This document shows, piece after piece, positions 18,433 through 28,009 of a stretch of DNA of 64,000 bases. A program made the translations under genes and the position numbers. Below the pieces are notes generated by a model. It was given only the letters and a program-made list of their open reading frames with translations, was not told the origin of the DNA and did no database searches. Source of the DNA: Escherichia ruysiae (GTDB taxonomy: Bacteria; Pseudomonadota; Gammaproteobacteria; Enterobacterales; Enterobacteriaceae). The number at the start of each line of letters is the position of its first letter. The stretch's first letter is position 1. Location of the stretch: the NCBI RefSeq assembly GCF_902498915.1, contig NZ_CABVLQ010000001.1; one strand, given 5' to 3'.

Positions 18433-19716
18433 GTGAACACATTTTCAGTTTCCCGTCTGGCGCTGGCACTGGCTTTTGGCGTGACGCTGACCGCCTGTAG
18501 CTCAACACCGCCCGATCAACGCCCTTCCGATCAAGTAGCACCTGGTACGTCTTCTCGCCCGATTCTGTCGGCAAAAGAAGCGCAGAATTTCGATGCTCAA
18601 CACTATTTTGCCTCCCTGACGCCAGGTGCTGCAGCATGGAATCCTTCCCCGATTACCCTGCCTGCGCAACCTGACTTTGTTGTCGGCACGGCGGGTACTC
18701 AAGGTGTAACGCATACCACGATTCAGGCGGCGGTAGATGCGGCAATTATCAAGCGTACTAATAAGCGCCAGTATATTGCCGTGATGCCAGGTGAGTATGA
18801 AGGTACGGTTTATGTCCCTGCGGCACCGGGCGGAATCACTGTCTACGGCATGGGCGAAAAACCGATTGATGTGAAAATTGGACTTTCCCTTGATGGTGGA
18901 ATGAGCCCTGCTGACTGGCGTCATGACGTTAACCCACGCGGCAAATATATGCCCGGTAAACCAGCGTGGTATATGTACGATAGTTGCCAGAGCAAACGCA
19001 GCAACAGCATCGGCGTTCTCTGTTCTGCGGTCTTCTGGTCACAAAACAATGGCCTGCAACTGCAAAACCTGACCATCGAAAACACTCTGGGCGATAGCGT
19101 AGATGCGGGTAACCATCCGGCGGTGGCGTTGCGTACTGATGGCGACAAAGTACAGATCAACAACGTTAACATTCTTGGTCGTCAGAATACCTTCTTTGTC
19201 ACCAACAGCGGTGTACAAAACCGTCTGGAAACGAATCGTCAGCCGCGTACTCTGGTAACTAATAGCTACATCGAAGGGGATGTGGATATCGTTTCCGGCC
19301 GTGGTGCAGTGGTGTTCGATAATACCGAATTCCGCGTGGTGAACTCACGTACTCAGCAAGAAGCGTATGTGTTCGCACCGGCTACGCTGTCCAATATTTA
19401 CTACGGTTTCCTTGCCGTAAATAGCCGTTTCAATGCCTCCGGTGATGGCGTCGCACAGCTGGGCCGCTCGCTGGATGTTGATGCCAATACCAACGGTCAG
19501 GTAGTGATCCGTGATAGCGCCATCAACGAAGGCTTTAACACGGCTAAACCGTGGGCCGACGCGGTGATTTCTAATCGTCCATTTGCGGGTAATACCGGCA
19601 GCGTTGATGATAACGACGAAGTACAGCGCAATCTGAATGACACTAACTACAACCGCATGTGGGAATACAATAACCGTGGCGTGGGTAGCAAAGTGGTTGC
19701 AGAAGCAAAGAAATAA
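18433..19716 (+). CDS. ybhC: YbhC, outer-membrane lipoprotein of the pectinesterase / acyl-CoA thioesterase family
   Basis: 427 residues. The lipoprotein signal ends in the lipobox LTAC, making Cys22 the acylated residue; the next residues are Ser-Ser, which favours outer-membrane sorting. The remainder reads as a right-handed beta-helix with carbohydrate-esterase family 8 features: TIQAAVDAAI, GRQNTFFV, YIEGDVDIVSGRGAVVFDN and LGRSLD. The reaction in E. coli is not known; pectin is not an expected substrate. Start codon is GTG at 18433 after an ATG-less leader with CCGGAGC upstream. Confidence 0.93.
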   Translation: MNTFSVSRLALALAFGVTLTACSSTPPDQRPSDQVAPGTSSRPILSAKEAQNFDAQHYFASLTPGAAAWNPSPITLPAQPDFVVGTAGTQGVTHTTIQAAVDAAIIKRTNKRQYIAVMPGEYEGTVYVPAAPGGITVYGMGEKPIDVKIGLSLDGGMSPADWRHDVNPRGKYMPGKPAWYMYDSCQSKRSNSIGVLCSAVFWSQNNGLQLQNLTIENTLGDSVDAGNHPAVALRTDGDKVQINNVNILGRQNTFFVTNSGVQNRLETNRQPRTLVTNSYIEGDVDIVSGRGAVVFDNTEFRVVNSRTQQEAYVFAPATLSNIYYGFLAVNSRFNASGDGVAQLGRSLDVDANTNGQVVIRDSAINEGFNTAKPWADAVISNRPFAGNTGSVDDNDEVQRNLNDTNYNRMWEYNNRGVGSKVVAEAKK

Positions 19717-19731
19717 GCGTTGCTAACTATT

Positions 19732-19848
<117 letters not shown>

Positions 19849-19856
19849 GGCGCTTT

Positions 19857-22118
19857 TTACATCTGACGGTTTTTATTGAAGTTAATCAAACTACCCGCTT
19901 TGATAATCTCGCGCTCTTCAGCAGTCAGACTTTCCATATACAGCGTGATTTCCGTAACCGGCGCATCTTCATGGATCACATAACCTTTGAAGGTCGTACC
20001 TGGATTATCCAGCGCCGCTTTAATGCCAGGAATATAAATGTAATCCCCCACTTCAAAGTTCGGCACTTCTGCCATTTGCAGCGGTAACATCCCCCAGTTG
20101 ATGACATTAGAACGGTAACGTTTAGTCGCGTATTCCTCGGCAATATTCGCCAGACCGCCAATCACACGCTGGCAGCTCGCCGCCTGTTCACGCGCAGAAC
20201 CATCACCTGGTTTGACCGCATAAACCATGCTGCCAATTTCAGTTTGCAGCGGATCAATATGTTCCTGACCAGCAATCTGTTTAATACGGGCAAATACGGA
20301 TTCCAGCTCGCTGACATTCCCCGCCAGACGTTGATTTTCCAGCTCAGCAGTGGTTTTACTTCTGCCAACATAGCCTGGATCGCGGCGTGACAGGGTAAAC
20401 TCCGCCAGACCAATCGGATTTGAACGATAAGAAGAGGTTTCACCGGAAGGAATCAATTCGTCGGTAGTGGTCACTTCGTCGAGGATCTTCGAGCACACTT
20501 TGAGGACGATATTGTCAGTCAGCGCACCCAATTCCGGCCAGTCTTTGATGTTCGGTCCATAGATCAACGGTTGCTGGGTCGCCCCTTTCACAAAACCCTG
20601 ATAGACACGATTTTTATACGGCGTCACATCGAAAACGTACTCCGGCACGTTGTCCCAGCAATCCAGCTCGCTGGCAGAGGTTAAATAGCCACCGTTTGCC
20701 GCAGTCGCAGCGATAGAACGGGCGTCCATTAATGCAACCGCTGACATCTGCCCATTAGCTGGCTTAGAGCCTTCGCGGTTCGGGAAGTTACGCGTGGTGT
20801 GGCGAATACTCAAACCGTTGTTGATTGGCGTATCACCCGCCCCAAAGCATGGGCCGCAGAACGCGGTTCTGATGATTGCGCCTGCGCCAATCAAATCTGC
20901 TACCACGCCTTTTTTGGCTAAATCCATAAACACCGGCTGCGATGACGGGTAAACCGCCAGCGAGAAGGTATCATTGCCACAGGATTGACCGCGCAGCGCA
21001 TTTGCTGCGGCGATAACGTTTTCATAGTTACCGCCAGAACAGCCGGCGATAATCCCCTGTTGTACTTTCAGGCATCCATTTTCCACTTTATCCAGCAGCG
21101 AGAGTCTGGCTTTACCGTGCGCCACGCGCTCGGACTCAATTTCAATCTCACGCAGAATATCGGTCAGGTTCTGGTTCAGCGTGTCGATTTCATACACGTT
21201 GCTTGGGTGGAACGGCAGCGCAATCATTGGTTTGATGGCGCTTAGATCAACGCTGATGCAGCCATCGTAGTACGCCATCGGTTGTGGATTAAGCTGGCAG
21301 TAATCCTGGCCGCGACCGTGCAGCGCCAGCCAGTTATGGACTTCTTCATCGGTTTGCCAGACGGAACTTAAACAGGTGGTTTCAGTGGTCATCACGTCAA
21401 CGCTGTTGCGGACATCGGTAGAGAGCGCAGCAACACCCGGCCCCACGAACTCCATCACTTTATTTTTGACGTAGCCGTTTTTGAACACCGCGCCGATGAT
21501 CGCCAGCGCCACATCTTGCGGTCCCACATAAGGTGCTGGTTTTCCGATCAAATGCACCGCAACAACCCCCGGATAGTCGATATCCCAGGTATCATTAAGC
21601 AGTTGTTTTACCAGCTCGCCGCCGCCCTCACCGACCGCCATTGTCCCTAATGCACCGTAACGGGTGTGGCTGTCTGAACCGAGGATCATTTTGCCGCCGC
21701 CTGCCATCATTTCACGCATATATTGATGGATTACAGCAATATGCGGAGGCACAAAAATACCGCCATAACGCTGCGCTGCCGATAAACCAAAAACATGGTC
21801 ATCACCGTTAATGGTGCCGCCAACTGCGCACAGTGAGTTATGGCAGTTGGTCAGCACATACGGTAGCGGAAAACGTTCCATACCGGACGCTTTAGCGGTC
21901 TGTACAATACCAACAAAGGTAATATCGTGAGAGGCTAATGAATCAAACTTAATTTTAAGTTTGTCCATATTTCCGGATGTATTATGAGAAGAGAGAATAG
22001 ACCAGGCAATAGTGCCTTTTTTTGCTTCTTCTTTATTAATTTCGCCGGTGAAATGTTCTTCGGTAATTATTTCGTTATTACTGGCGAGAAACACGCCTTT
22101 TTCAGATAACTTGATCAT
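19857..22118 (-). CDS. ybhJ: YbhJ, aconitase-family hydratase
   Basis: 753 residues from the ATG at 22118 (MIKLSEKGVFLASNNEI). The sequence follows the aconitase plan: GSDSHTRYGALGTMAVGEGGGE in domain 1, iron-sulfur cysteines in IAGCSGGNYEN and in IIRTAFCGPCFGAGDTP (CxxC), then NFPNREGS and a C-terminal swivel domain (RYRSNVINWGMLPL). It should be an iron-sulfur hydro-lyase. The substrate is unknown, but the neighbours suggest a tricarboxylate other than citrate. Last gene of ybhHIJ. An 8-residue upstream extension lacks a ribosome site. Confidence 0.94.
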   Translation of the reverse strand: MIKLSEKGVFLASNNEIITEEHFTGEINKEEAKKGTIAWSILSSHNTSGNMDKLKIKFDSLASHDITFVGIVQTAKASGMERFPLPYVLTNCHNSLCAVGGTINGDDHVFGLSAAQRYGGIFVPPHIAVIHQYMREMMAGGGKMILGSDSHTRYGALGTMAVGEGGGELVKQLLNDTWDIDYPGVVAVHLIGKPAPYVGPQDVALAIIGAVFKNGYVKNKVMEFVGPGVAALSTDVRNSVDVMTTETTCLSSVWQTDEEVHNWLALHGRGQDYCQLNPQPMAYYDGCISVDLSAIKPMIALPFHPSNVYEIDTLNQNLTDILREIEIESERVAHGKARLSLLDKVENGCLKVQQGIIAGCSGGNYENVIAAANALRGQSCGNDTFSLAVYPSSQPVFMDLAKKGVVADLIGAGAIIRTAFCGPCFGAGDTPINNGLSIRHTTRNFPNREGSKPANGQMSAVALMDARSIAATAANGGYLTSASELDCWDNVPEYVFDVTPYKNRVYQGFVKGATQQPLIYGPNIKDWPELGALTDNIVLKVCSKILDEVTTTDELIPSGETSSYRSNPIGLAEFTLSRRDPGYVGRSKTTAELENQRLAGNVSELESVFARIKQIAGQEHIDPLQTEIGSMVYAVKPGDGSAREQAASCQRVIGGLANIAEEYATKRYRSNVINWGMLPLQMAEVPNFEVGDYIYIPGIKAALDNPGTTFKGYVIHEDAPVTEITLYMESLTAEEREIIKAGSLINFNKNRQM

Positions 22119-22171
22119 CAAATGCTCCAGATATCTGCGCACCGTAAAGTGCGCAGAAAGATAATAAATGG

Positions 22172-22300
22172 ATATACTCTAAATAATTCGAGTTGCAGGA
22201 AGGCGACAAGCGAGTGAATCCCCAGGAGCTTACATAAGTAAGTGACTGGGGTGAGCGAACGCAGACGCAGCACATGCAACTTGAAGTATGACGAGTATAT
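22172..22300. repeat. ERIC (IRU) element between ybhI and ybhJ
   Basis: About 129 nt with terminal inverted repeats ATATACTC / GAGTATAT. It contains the canonical core GTGAATCCCCAGGAGCTTAC and AAGTAAGTGACTGGGGTGAG. It ends exactly at the base before the ybhI stop codon and is transcribed within the ybhHIJ unit, so it forms a large hairpin in the mRNA between ybhI and ybhJ. Confidence 0.96.
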
Positions 22301-23734
22301 TTACAGCATGTTCCAGCCGATCAGCATATTCCACCACCATACGCCAAGGGTGATATGCACCAGGAAGGTTAATATCGTCAGTACCGCACCGACCAACCAC
22401 CAGGATTTAATGTCGTTATAGCCAACACCGAAGATAACCGGACCAGCCGCGCCGCCATAGTGAGTGACCATGCCGCCGTAGGAGTTGGAGAACAGCAGCG
22501 CCAGCGCAGTTAACATTAACGGTGCGCCGGAGACGTTCGCCAGCATGGCAAATACCGGCAACATAGCAACGATATAGGCGCTACCAGAAGCGAAGAAATA
22601 ACGCACGATGATGCTAAGGAAAATAATGACAAAGAAGGCAACGTTGCCATGACCATCAAATGCCAGGTTATTTTTAAAGACTTCAGCTAACCATTCGAAG
22701 AATTTAACTTTTGATAATAAGGAGCTTAAACCGATAATACCGCCGTACCAGATTAAGGTATTCCAGCCGCCTTTATTTTTAACCACATCTTCCCAGGTCA
22801 CAATACCCAACAGCAGCATGGTTGCCATAACAACGATTGCCACAGTGGATTCATCAACCCCCAGAGACTTACTGAAAATCCAGCCCAGCAGCGCCAGCAC
22901 AAAGACACCGAGCAGCATTTTTTCGCGGATTTTCATCGGTCCCAGTTCGGCAAGACCCGCTTTAGCGATAGTTTTGTTATCCACCTTCTTAATTTCTGGC
23001 GGATACATGGTGTAAATCACCAGCGGAGTGACCAGCAGCATAATGATGCCCGGCAAACCGGCGGCCAACGCCCATCCACCCCAGCTAATTTGCAGGTGCA
23101 GAATGTCGTTGATCATTTTCAGCGCCAGAATGTTCCCCGCCATTGCGGTAAAGAACATGTAGCTGGTGGTTTTGGTGACCATGTAAATGGACATCATCAG
23201 GTAATGTCCAACACGACGCGGGCTTTTTTCCGGTTCTGACCCCAAAGCCACCGCCACGCTGTTGATGATCGGTAACACAATGCCGCCCGCACGCGCGGTG
23301 TTAGACGGTGTTGCCGGAGCCAGTACCAGATCGAGGAATACGGTAACGTAACCCAGCCCGAGGGTTGTGCTACCAATTTTACCAATCAGCAAATAGGCGA
23401 TACGTTTACCCAAGCCGGTGGTAACAAACGCGGCGCTTAAGGTGAACGCAGAGAACACCAGCCAGGTTGTACCGGAAGAGTAACCGCTTAATACGGCGGT
23501 GGTTTTAAACGCACCATCGGATAAGTTACCCACGACGACCATTGAAGCGGCAACCGCAATTAACAGTACGACAGGTTCCGGGAATGGCTTAATAACCAGA
23601 CCAACAATTGCCGCCAGGTAGATACCAAACAGTACCCACGCCAGTTCGCTTAATCCTGCCGGAGCAGGCATAAAGCCAATAATACATGGGATCGCTAATA
23701 TCAGAATTAGCTTCCATAACGATTTCTTATTCAT
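22301..23734 (-). CDS. ybhI: YbhI, DASS-family dicarboxylate/tricarboxylate transporter
   Basis: 477 residues with about 12-14 membrane segments. Family signatures of divalent-anion:sodium symporters (CitT/TtdT/DASS) are visible: LAPATPSNTARAGGIVLPI (the SNT motif of the first substrate-binding half) and a second half NSYGGMVTHYGGAAGPVIFG. It probably imports or exchanges a di- or tricarboxylate. It lies between the PrpF-like gene ybhH and the aconitase-like gene ybhJ, which supports a tricarboxylate substrate (inference). Confidence 0.93.
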   Translation of the reverse strand: MNKKSLWKLILILAIPCIIGFMPAPAGLSELAWVLFGIYLAAIVGLVIKPFPEPVVLLIAVAASMVVVGNLSDGAFKTTAVLSGYSSGTTWLVFSAFTLSAAFVTTGLGKRIAYLLIGKIGSTTLGLGYVTVFLDLVLAPATPSNTARAGGIVLPIINSVAVALGSEPEKSPRRVGHYLMMSIYMVTKTTSYMFFTAMAGNILALKMINDILHLQISWGGWALAAGLPGIIMLLVTPLVIYTMYPPEIKKVDNKTIAKAGLAELGPMKIREKMLLGVFVLALLGWIFSKSLGVDESTVAIVVMATMLLLGIVTWEDVVKNKGGWNTLIWYGGIIGLSSLLSKVKFFEWLAEVFKNNLAFDGHGNVAFFVIIFLSIIVRYFFASGSAYIVAMLPVFAMLANVSGAPLMLTALALLFSNSYGGMVTHYGGAAGPVIFGVGYNDIKSWWLVGAVLTILTFLVHITLGVWWWNMLIGWNML

Positions 23735-23809
23735 TTAAAATCCTGTTCTTTCTGTATGACTCATACAGAAGTCCTTTATTGATTGTCCTTATCCTGACAA
23801 CGAATTTTT

Positions 23810-24862
23810 TCAAGGAAGATAAACTTCACCGGAAAATATTTTTCTAGTCGTCCGAATAACAGATGCACGTAACGTCGTGGCATCCTGACCTTCATTGCTT
23901 AAATGAACGTCAAGCGCACCACTGGGGTGTTCAATATTGATATTGCCGTATCCTACAGAAGGGACGATTTGTCGGGTGACGGTGCCTTCCAGCGCACAGC
24001 TACTGGAAATGGCAATAGCACCAGTTATCGCCAGCGCGCGATGGCAAGAATGCGGCATAAAATAACGCACATTAATTGCCCCACCTTTCTGTGCTGGAGA
24101 AATAAGTACAGGTTTAGGGATAACCATATTACTGACATCGCCCAAGCCCATTGCTTTACCCGCTTGTAGACGGATAGATTCAATGCGGGCTAATAATGCT
24201 TTGTCGGCATCCAGTTCCGCTGGTAATTCATAGCCTGTTTTTCCCAGATATTCAGCCGGAATAATAACGACTGGCATCGCCATATCGATACAAGTCACCG
24301 GGACATCGTCAAAATAATCAATTTGTTTATCTGTCGGGAAGACTTTTCCGGTTTTCGTTCCTGCTGCATTCAGAAAAGTGAGCGCGACCGGCGCGGCCGT
24401 CCCTGGCACACCATCAATTCTGGCGCTACCCTCATACTCGACGACACCGTTTGGCGTTTGCACATCGGCTTCGATGAACGTGCCTGTATTGACGTTACGG
24501 ATACGCACGCGGGTGACCGGTGATGTCGCTGCAATCAAACCATTTTCAATGGCGAATGCCCCAACACCAGACAACATATTGCCGCAGTTAGGTGTGGTAT
24601 CGACACGTTGCTCATGGACGATTACCTGCGCAAACAAATAATCGACATCAGCACGCGGATCGCTGGAACGGCTAATAATGGCGACTTTACTGGTCAGCGG
24701 ATTACCTCCGCCGATACCGTCAATTTCCAGATCATTACCGGAACCCATAATTGCCATCAATATTTTATCGCGCTGCGTTTGATTTTCGGGTAAATGTTCC
24801 GCTAACAGGAACGCGCCCCTCGAGGTTCCACCTCGCATCATCACGCAGGGTATTTTTTTCAT
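23810..24862 (-). CDS. ybhH: YbhH, PrpF/AcnD-accessory-type isomerase family protein
   Basis: 350 residues of the PrpF family (diaminopimelate-epimerase-like fold, two mirrored halves). Visible are MRGGTSRGAFLLAEHLP at the N-terminus, GGGNPLTSKVAII, TPNCGNMLSGVGAFAIENGL (catalytic Cys segment), GVPGTAAPVALTF and FMPHSCHRALAITGAI. PrpF-type proteins isomerise aconitate-like unsaturated tricarboxylates. It opens the ybhHIJ unit, 75 nt before ybhI. Together the three genes look like a small tricarboxylate-catabolic operon controlled by the divergent LysR regulator ybhD. Confidence 0.93.
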   Translation of the reverse strand: MKKIPCVMMRGGTSRGAFLLAEHLPENQTQRDKILMAIMGSGNDLEIDGIGGGNPLTSKVAIISRSSDPRADVDYLFAQVIVHEQRVDTTPNCGNMLSGVGAFAIENGLIAATSPVTRVRIRNVNTGTFIEADVQTPNGVVEYEGSARIDGVPGTAAPVALTFLNAAGTKTGKVFPTDKQIDYFDDVPVTCIDMAMPVVIIPAEYLGKTGYELPAELDADKALLARIESIRLQAGKAMGLGDVSNMVIPKPVLISPAQKGGAINVRYFMPHSCHRALAITGAIAISSSCALEGTVTRQIVPSVGYGNINIEHPSGALDVHLSNEGQDATTLRASVIRTTRKIFSGEVYLP

Positions 24863-24972
24863 AATAATGCCCTCAATTTAAAAACATAACTTATTGCGAT
24901 ATGGTTACATTAAGGGCAAAGCATCTCTAATGACTTTAGCTTCACGATTAATAACATTTTTTCATTAATTTA

Positions 24973-25014
24973 AGTGATTAAAAGGCAGTTAAACTGGTTT
25001 AACTGCAAATCACT
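24973..25014. promoter_or_regulatory. Nested inverted repeat in the ybhH-ybhD divergent control region (putative YbhD operator)
   Basis: Inner arms CAGTTAAAC and GTTTAACTG (24986-25005, 2-nt centre) are enclosed by outer arms AGTGATT (24973-24979) and AATCACT (25008-25014). The repeat lies 33 nt before ybhD and about 110 nt before ybhH, as expected for autoregulating LysR-type operators. The assignment to YbhD is inferred. Confidence 0.65.
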
Positions 25015-25046
25015 AAAAAGCACCGCTTCCATTTTCCGGAGTAATA

Positions 25047-26000
25047 ATGAAGCATGAGTTATCAAGTATGAAAGCATTTGTCACGCTGGCAGAGTCCAGT
25101 TCATTTAACAATGCTGCTAAATTACTTAATATTACGCAACCTGCATTAACGCGCAGAATAAAAAAGATGGAAGAGGATTTACATATTCAACTCTTTGAGC
25201 GTACAACTCGCAAGGTTACTTTAACAAAAGCGGGGAGAATGTTGCTTCCTGAGGCGCGGGAATTAATAAAGAAATTCGATGAAACACTGTTTAATATTCG
25301 CGATATGAATATTTATCATCGTGGTATGGTGACATTAGCGTGTATTCCTACCGCTGTTTTTTATTTCTTGCCGTTGGCAATTGGCAAATTTAATGAGCTA
25401 TATCCCAATATTAAAGTGCGAATTCTGGAACAAGGCACGAATAATTGCATGGAATCGGTGCTGTGCAACGAATCGGACTTTGGCATAAACATGAACAACA
25501 TCACAAATTCATCCATCGATTTTACGCCACTGGTCAACGAGCCGTTTGTGCTGGCCTGTCGGCGTGACCACCCATTAGCCAAAAAGCAGCTGGTGGAATG
25601 GCAGGAACTGGTAGGTTACAAAATGATTGGCGTGCGCTCCTCCAGCGGCAACCGACTGCTGATTGAGCAAAAATTGTCCGACAAACCCTGGAAGCTGGAC
25701 TGGTTTTACGAAGTGCGTCATCTTTCGACGTCATTAGGACTGGTGGAAGCAGGACTGGGGATTTCGGCGCTTCCTGGCCTGGCAATGCCTCATGCGCCCT
25801 ATTCTTCTATTATTGGTATCCCGCTGGTGGAACCCGTTATACGTCGGACATTGGGGATTATTCGTCGCAAAGATGCCGTGCTTTCTCCGGCAGCAGAACG
25901 CTTTTTTGCCTTGCTGATTAATTTGTGGACTGATGATAAAGACAATTTATGGACCAATATCGTCGAACGCCAGAGACATGCGTTACAGGAGATGGGGTAA
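25047..26000 (+). CDS. ybhD: YbhD, LysR-type transcriptional regulator
   Basis: 317 residues. The N-terminal winged helix-turn-helix reads MKAFVTLAESSSFNNAAKLLNITQPALTRRIKKMEEDL, followed by the linker helix and a two-lobed effector domain ending near residue 295. It is divergent from ybhHIJ across 184 nt that hold a nested palindrome. By LysR convention it should activate ybhHIJ in response to a pathway intermediate. The inducer is unknown. The ATG at 25047 has GGAG 7 nt upstream. Confidence 0.93.
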   Translation: MKHELSSMKAFVTLAESSSFNNAAKLLNITQPALTRRIKKMEEDLHIQLFERTTRKVTLTKAGRMLLPEARELIKKFDETLFNIRDMNIYHRGMVTLACIPTAVFYFLPLAIGKFNELYPNIKVRILEQGTNNCMESVLCNESDFGINMNNITNSSIDFTPLVNEPFVLACRRDHPLAKKQLVEWQELVGYKMIGVRSSSGNRLLIEQKLSDKPWKLDWFYEVRHLSTSLGLVEAGLGISALPGLAMPHAPYSSIIGIPLVEPVIRRTLGIIRRKDAVLSPAAERFFALLINLWTDDKDNLWTNIVERQRHALQEMG

Positions 26001-26040
26001 TACCCCGGCGCAGGAAATACTGCGCCGGGTAACTCAACGG

Positions 26041-27036
26041 TTAGTGTGCGTTCACCACCACCCACATCGGCCCCTGCCCGACCGCATAGCGACCTTTTTC
26101 ATGCAGTAGCCCCTGCTCGCCGACAATTTCGTAAACTGAGATGTGGTGAGATTTTTGCCCGGCGGCAATCAGATACTTGCCACTGTGATCAACGTTAAAG
26201 CCGCGCGGCTGGGTTTCCGTTGGCTGGAAACCTTCTTTGCTCAACACGCTGCCATCTTCCGAAACGCTGAAAACGGTAATCAGACTGGCGGTACGGTCAC
26301 AGGCGTATAAATGACGACCATCCGGAGTAATATGAATATCAGCCGCCCAACGGGTGTCGGAGAAGTTTTCCGGCATCATATCCAGCGTCTGGACACATTC
26401 GATATTGCCGTGCGGATCTTTCAGTTCCCAGACATCCACTGAACTGTTTAACTCATTGACGCAATACGCATATTGTTCGTTTGGATGGAACACCATATGA
26501 CGCGGCCCGGCGCCTTCAACGGTCGTCACTTCCGCCGGGTCCTGCGCTACCAGATGACCATCATCGCTGACCGTAAACAGGCAGATGCGATCCTGCTTTA
26601 ATGCCGGAACCCACAGCGTGCGGTTATCCGGTGAGATATTGGCGGAATGGCAGCCGTCCAGCCCCTCGACCACATCGACGACGCCCACTGGCAGGCCATC
26701 TTCCAGTCGCGTTACGCTCACGTTACCCGCATTGTAAGAACCTACAAAGACAAACTGTCCCTGGTGATCGGTAGAAATATGCGTCGGGCTACCCGGCAGC
26801 GCCGACTCTGCGGCGAATGTCAGTGCACCATCGTCCGGGGCGATACGATACGCCAGGACGCGAAACTCAGGGCGAACGCCAACGTAGAGATAACGTTTGT
26901 CCGGGCTGACCACCATCGGCTGCACCTGCCCCGGCACATCAACAACCTGCGTCAGCGTCAGTGCGCCTTCATGATTCAGGTTCCAGACGTGAATTTGCTG
27001 GCTCTCAGGGCTGGCGATATAAACTGTTTGCTTCAT
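26041..27036 (-). CDS. pgl: 6-phosphogluconolactonase (beta-propeller type)
   Basis: 331 residues forming a seven-bladed propeller of the lactonase_7 type, with repeated blade motifs such as [44 protein letters not shown] and [14 protein letters not shown]. It hydrolyses 6-phosphogluconolactone in the pentose phosphate pathway. It is single-gene, convergent with ybhD (40 nt apart) and divergent from ybhA. Formerly ybhE. Confidence 0.97.
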
Positions 27037-27190
27037 GAATGCTCCTTTGCATTTAGCAACTGACTGTAACAGCTAAAATTAGTCGCTTTTGGCGGTGAAT
27101 GCTGAATTAAAGCGCAGAATTTTGTCCGATAGTGGTATCGGTGTACCATTCGCTCAGACGAAAATTCTTAACCTTAATCTGGAATACGCC

Positions 27191-28009
27191 ATGACCACAC
27201 GCGTGATTGCTCTCGACTTAGACGGCACCTTATTGACCCCGAAAAAGACCTTGCTTCCTTCATCGATAGAAGCCCTGGCCCGCGCTCGCGAAGCAGGCTA
27301 TCAATTAATCATCGTCACAGGTCGCCATCACGTCGCTATTCATCCTTTTTATCAGGCGCTGGCGCTGGATACACCTGCTATTTGCTGTAATGGCACCTAT
27401 TTGTATGATTATCATGCAAAAACCGTGCTGGAAGCCGATCCAATGCCCGTAAACAAAGCCCTGCAACTCATTGAGATGCTGAATGAACACCACATTCACG
27501 GCCTGATGTATGTGGATGATGCAATGGTGTATGAACACCCGACCGGGCATGTCATTCGTACTTCTAACTGGGCGCAAACCCTGCCACCAGAACAGCGTCC
27601 TACCTTTACCCAGGTTGCCTCACTGGCCGAGACGGCACAAGAAGTTAAGGCGGTGTGGAAGTTCGCCCTGACGCACGATGACCTGCCGCGATTGCAGCAT
27701 TTTGGTAAGCATGTTGAACATGAATTGGGACTGGAGTGCGAATGGTCCTGGCACGATCAGGTTGATATTGCACGCGGCGGCAACAGCAAAGGTAGACGCC
27801 TGACGAAATGGATTGAGGCGCAAGGCTGGTCGATGGAAAATGTGATTGCGTTTGGCGATAACTTTAATGATATCAGTATGCTGGAAGCCGCCGGAACGGG
27901 TGTGGCGATGGGCAATGCCGATGACGCAGTAAAAGCCCGCGCCAATATTGTGATTGGAGATAACACCACCGACAGCATTGCTCAGTTCATTTATAGCCAC
28001 CTGATTTAA
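27191..28009 (+). CDS. ybhA: HAD-superfamily (Cof-type) sugar/pyridoxal phosphatase YbhA
   Basis: 272 residues from the ATG at 27191 (MTTRVIALDLDGTLLTPKK). HAD motif I is DLDGTLLTP, motif II VTGR, motif III lysine in GNSKGRRL, motif IV GDNFNDISML. The C2-type cap between motifs II and III marks the Cof subfamily. The K-12 protein dephosphorylates pyridoxal phosphate and some sugar phosphates. The in-frame extension up to 27089 is not conserved. It converges with modC, with adjacent stop codons. Confidence 0.95.
   Translation: MTTRVIALDLDGTLLTPKKTLLPSSIEALARAREAGYQLIIVTGRHHVAIHPFYQALALDTPAICCNGTYLYDYHAKTVLEADPMPVNKALQLIEMLNEHHIHGLMYVDDAMVYEHPTGHVIRTSNWAQTLPPEQRPTFTQVASLAETAQEVKAVWKFALTHDDLPRLQHFGKHVEHELGLECEWSWHDQVDIARGGNSKGRRLTKWIEAQGWSMENVIAFGDNFNDISMLEAAGTGVAMGNADDAVKARANIVIGDNTTDSIAQFIYSHLI

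Noticed and set aside
22172..22300. Insertion sequence remnant
   Set aside because: Inverted ends suggested a mobile element, but the core is the known ERIC repeat and there is no transposase.
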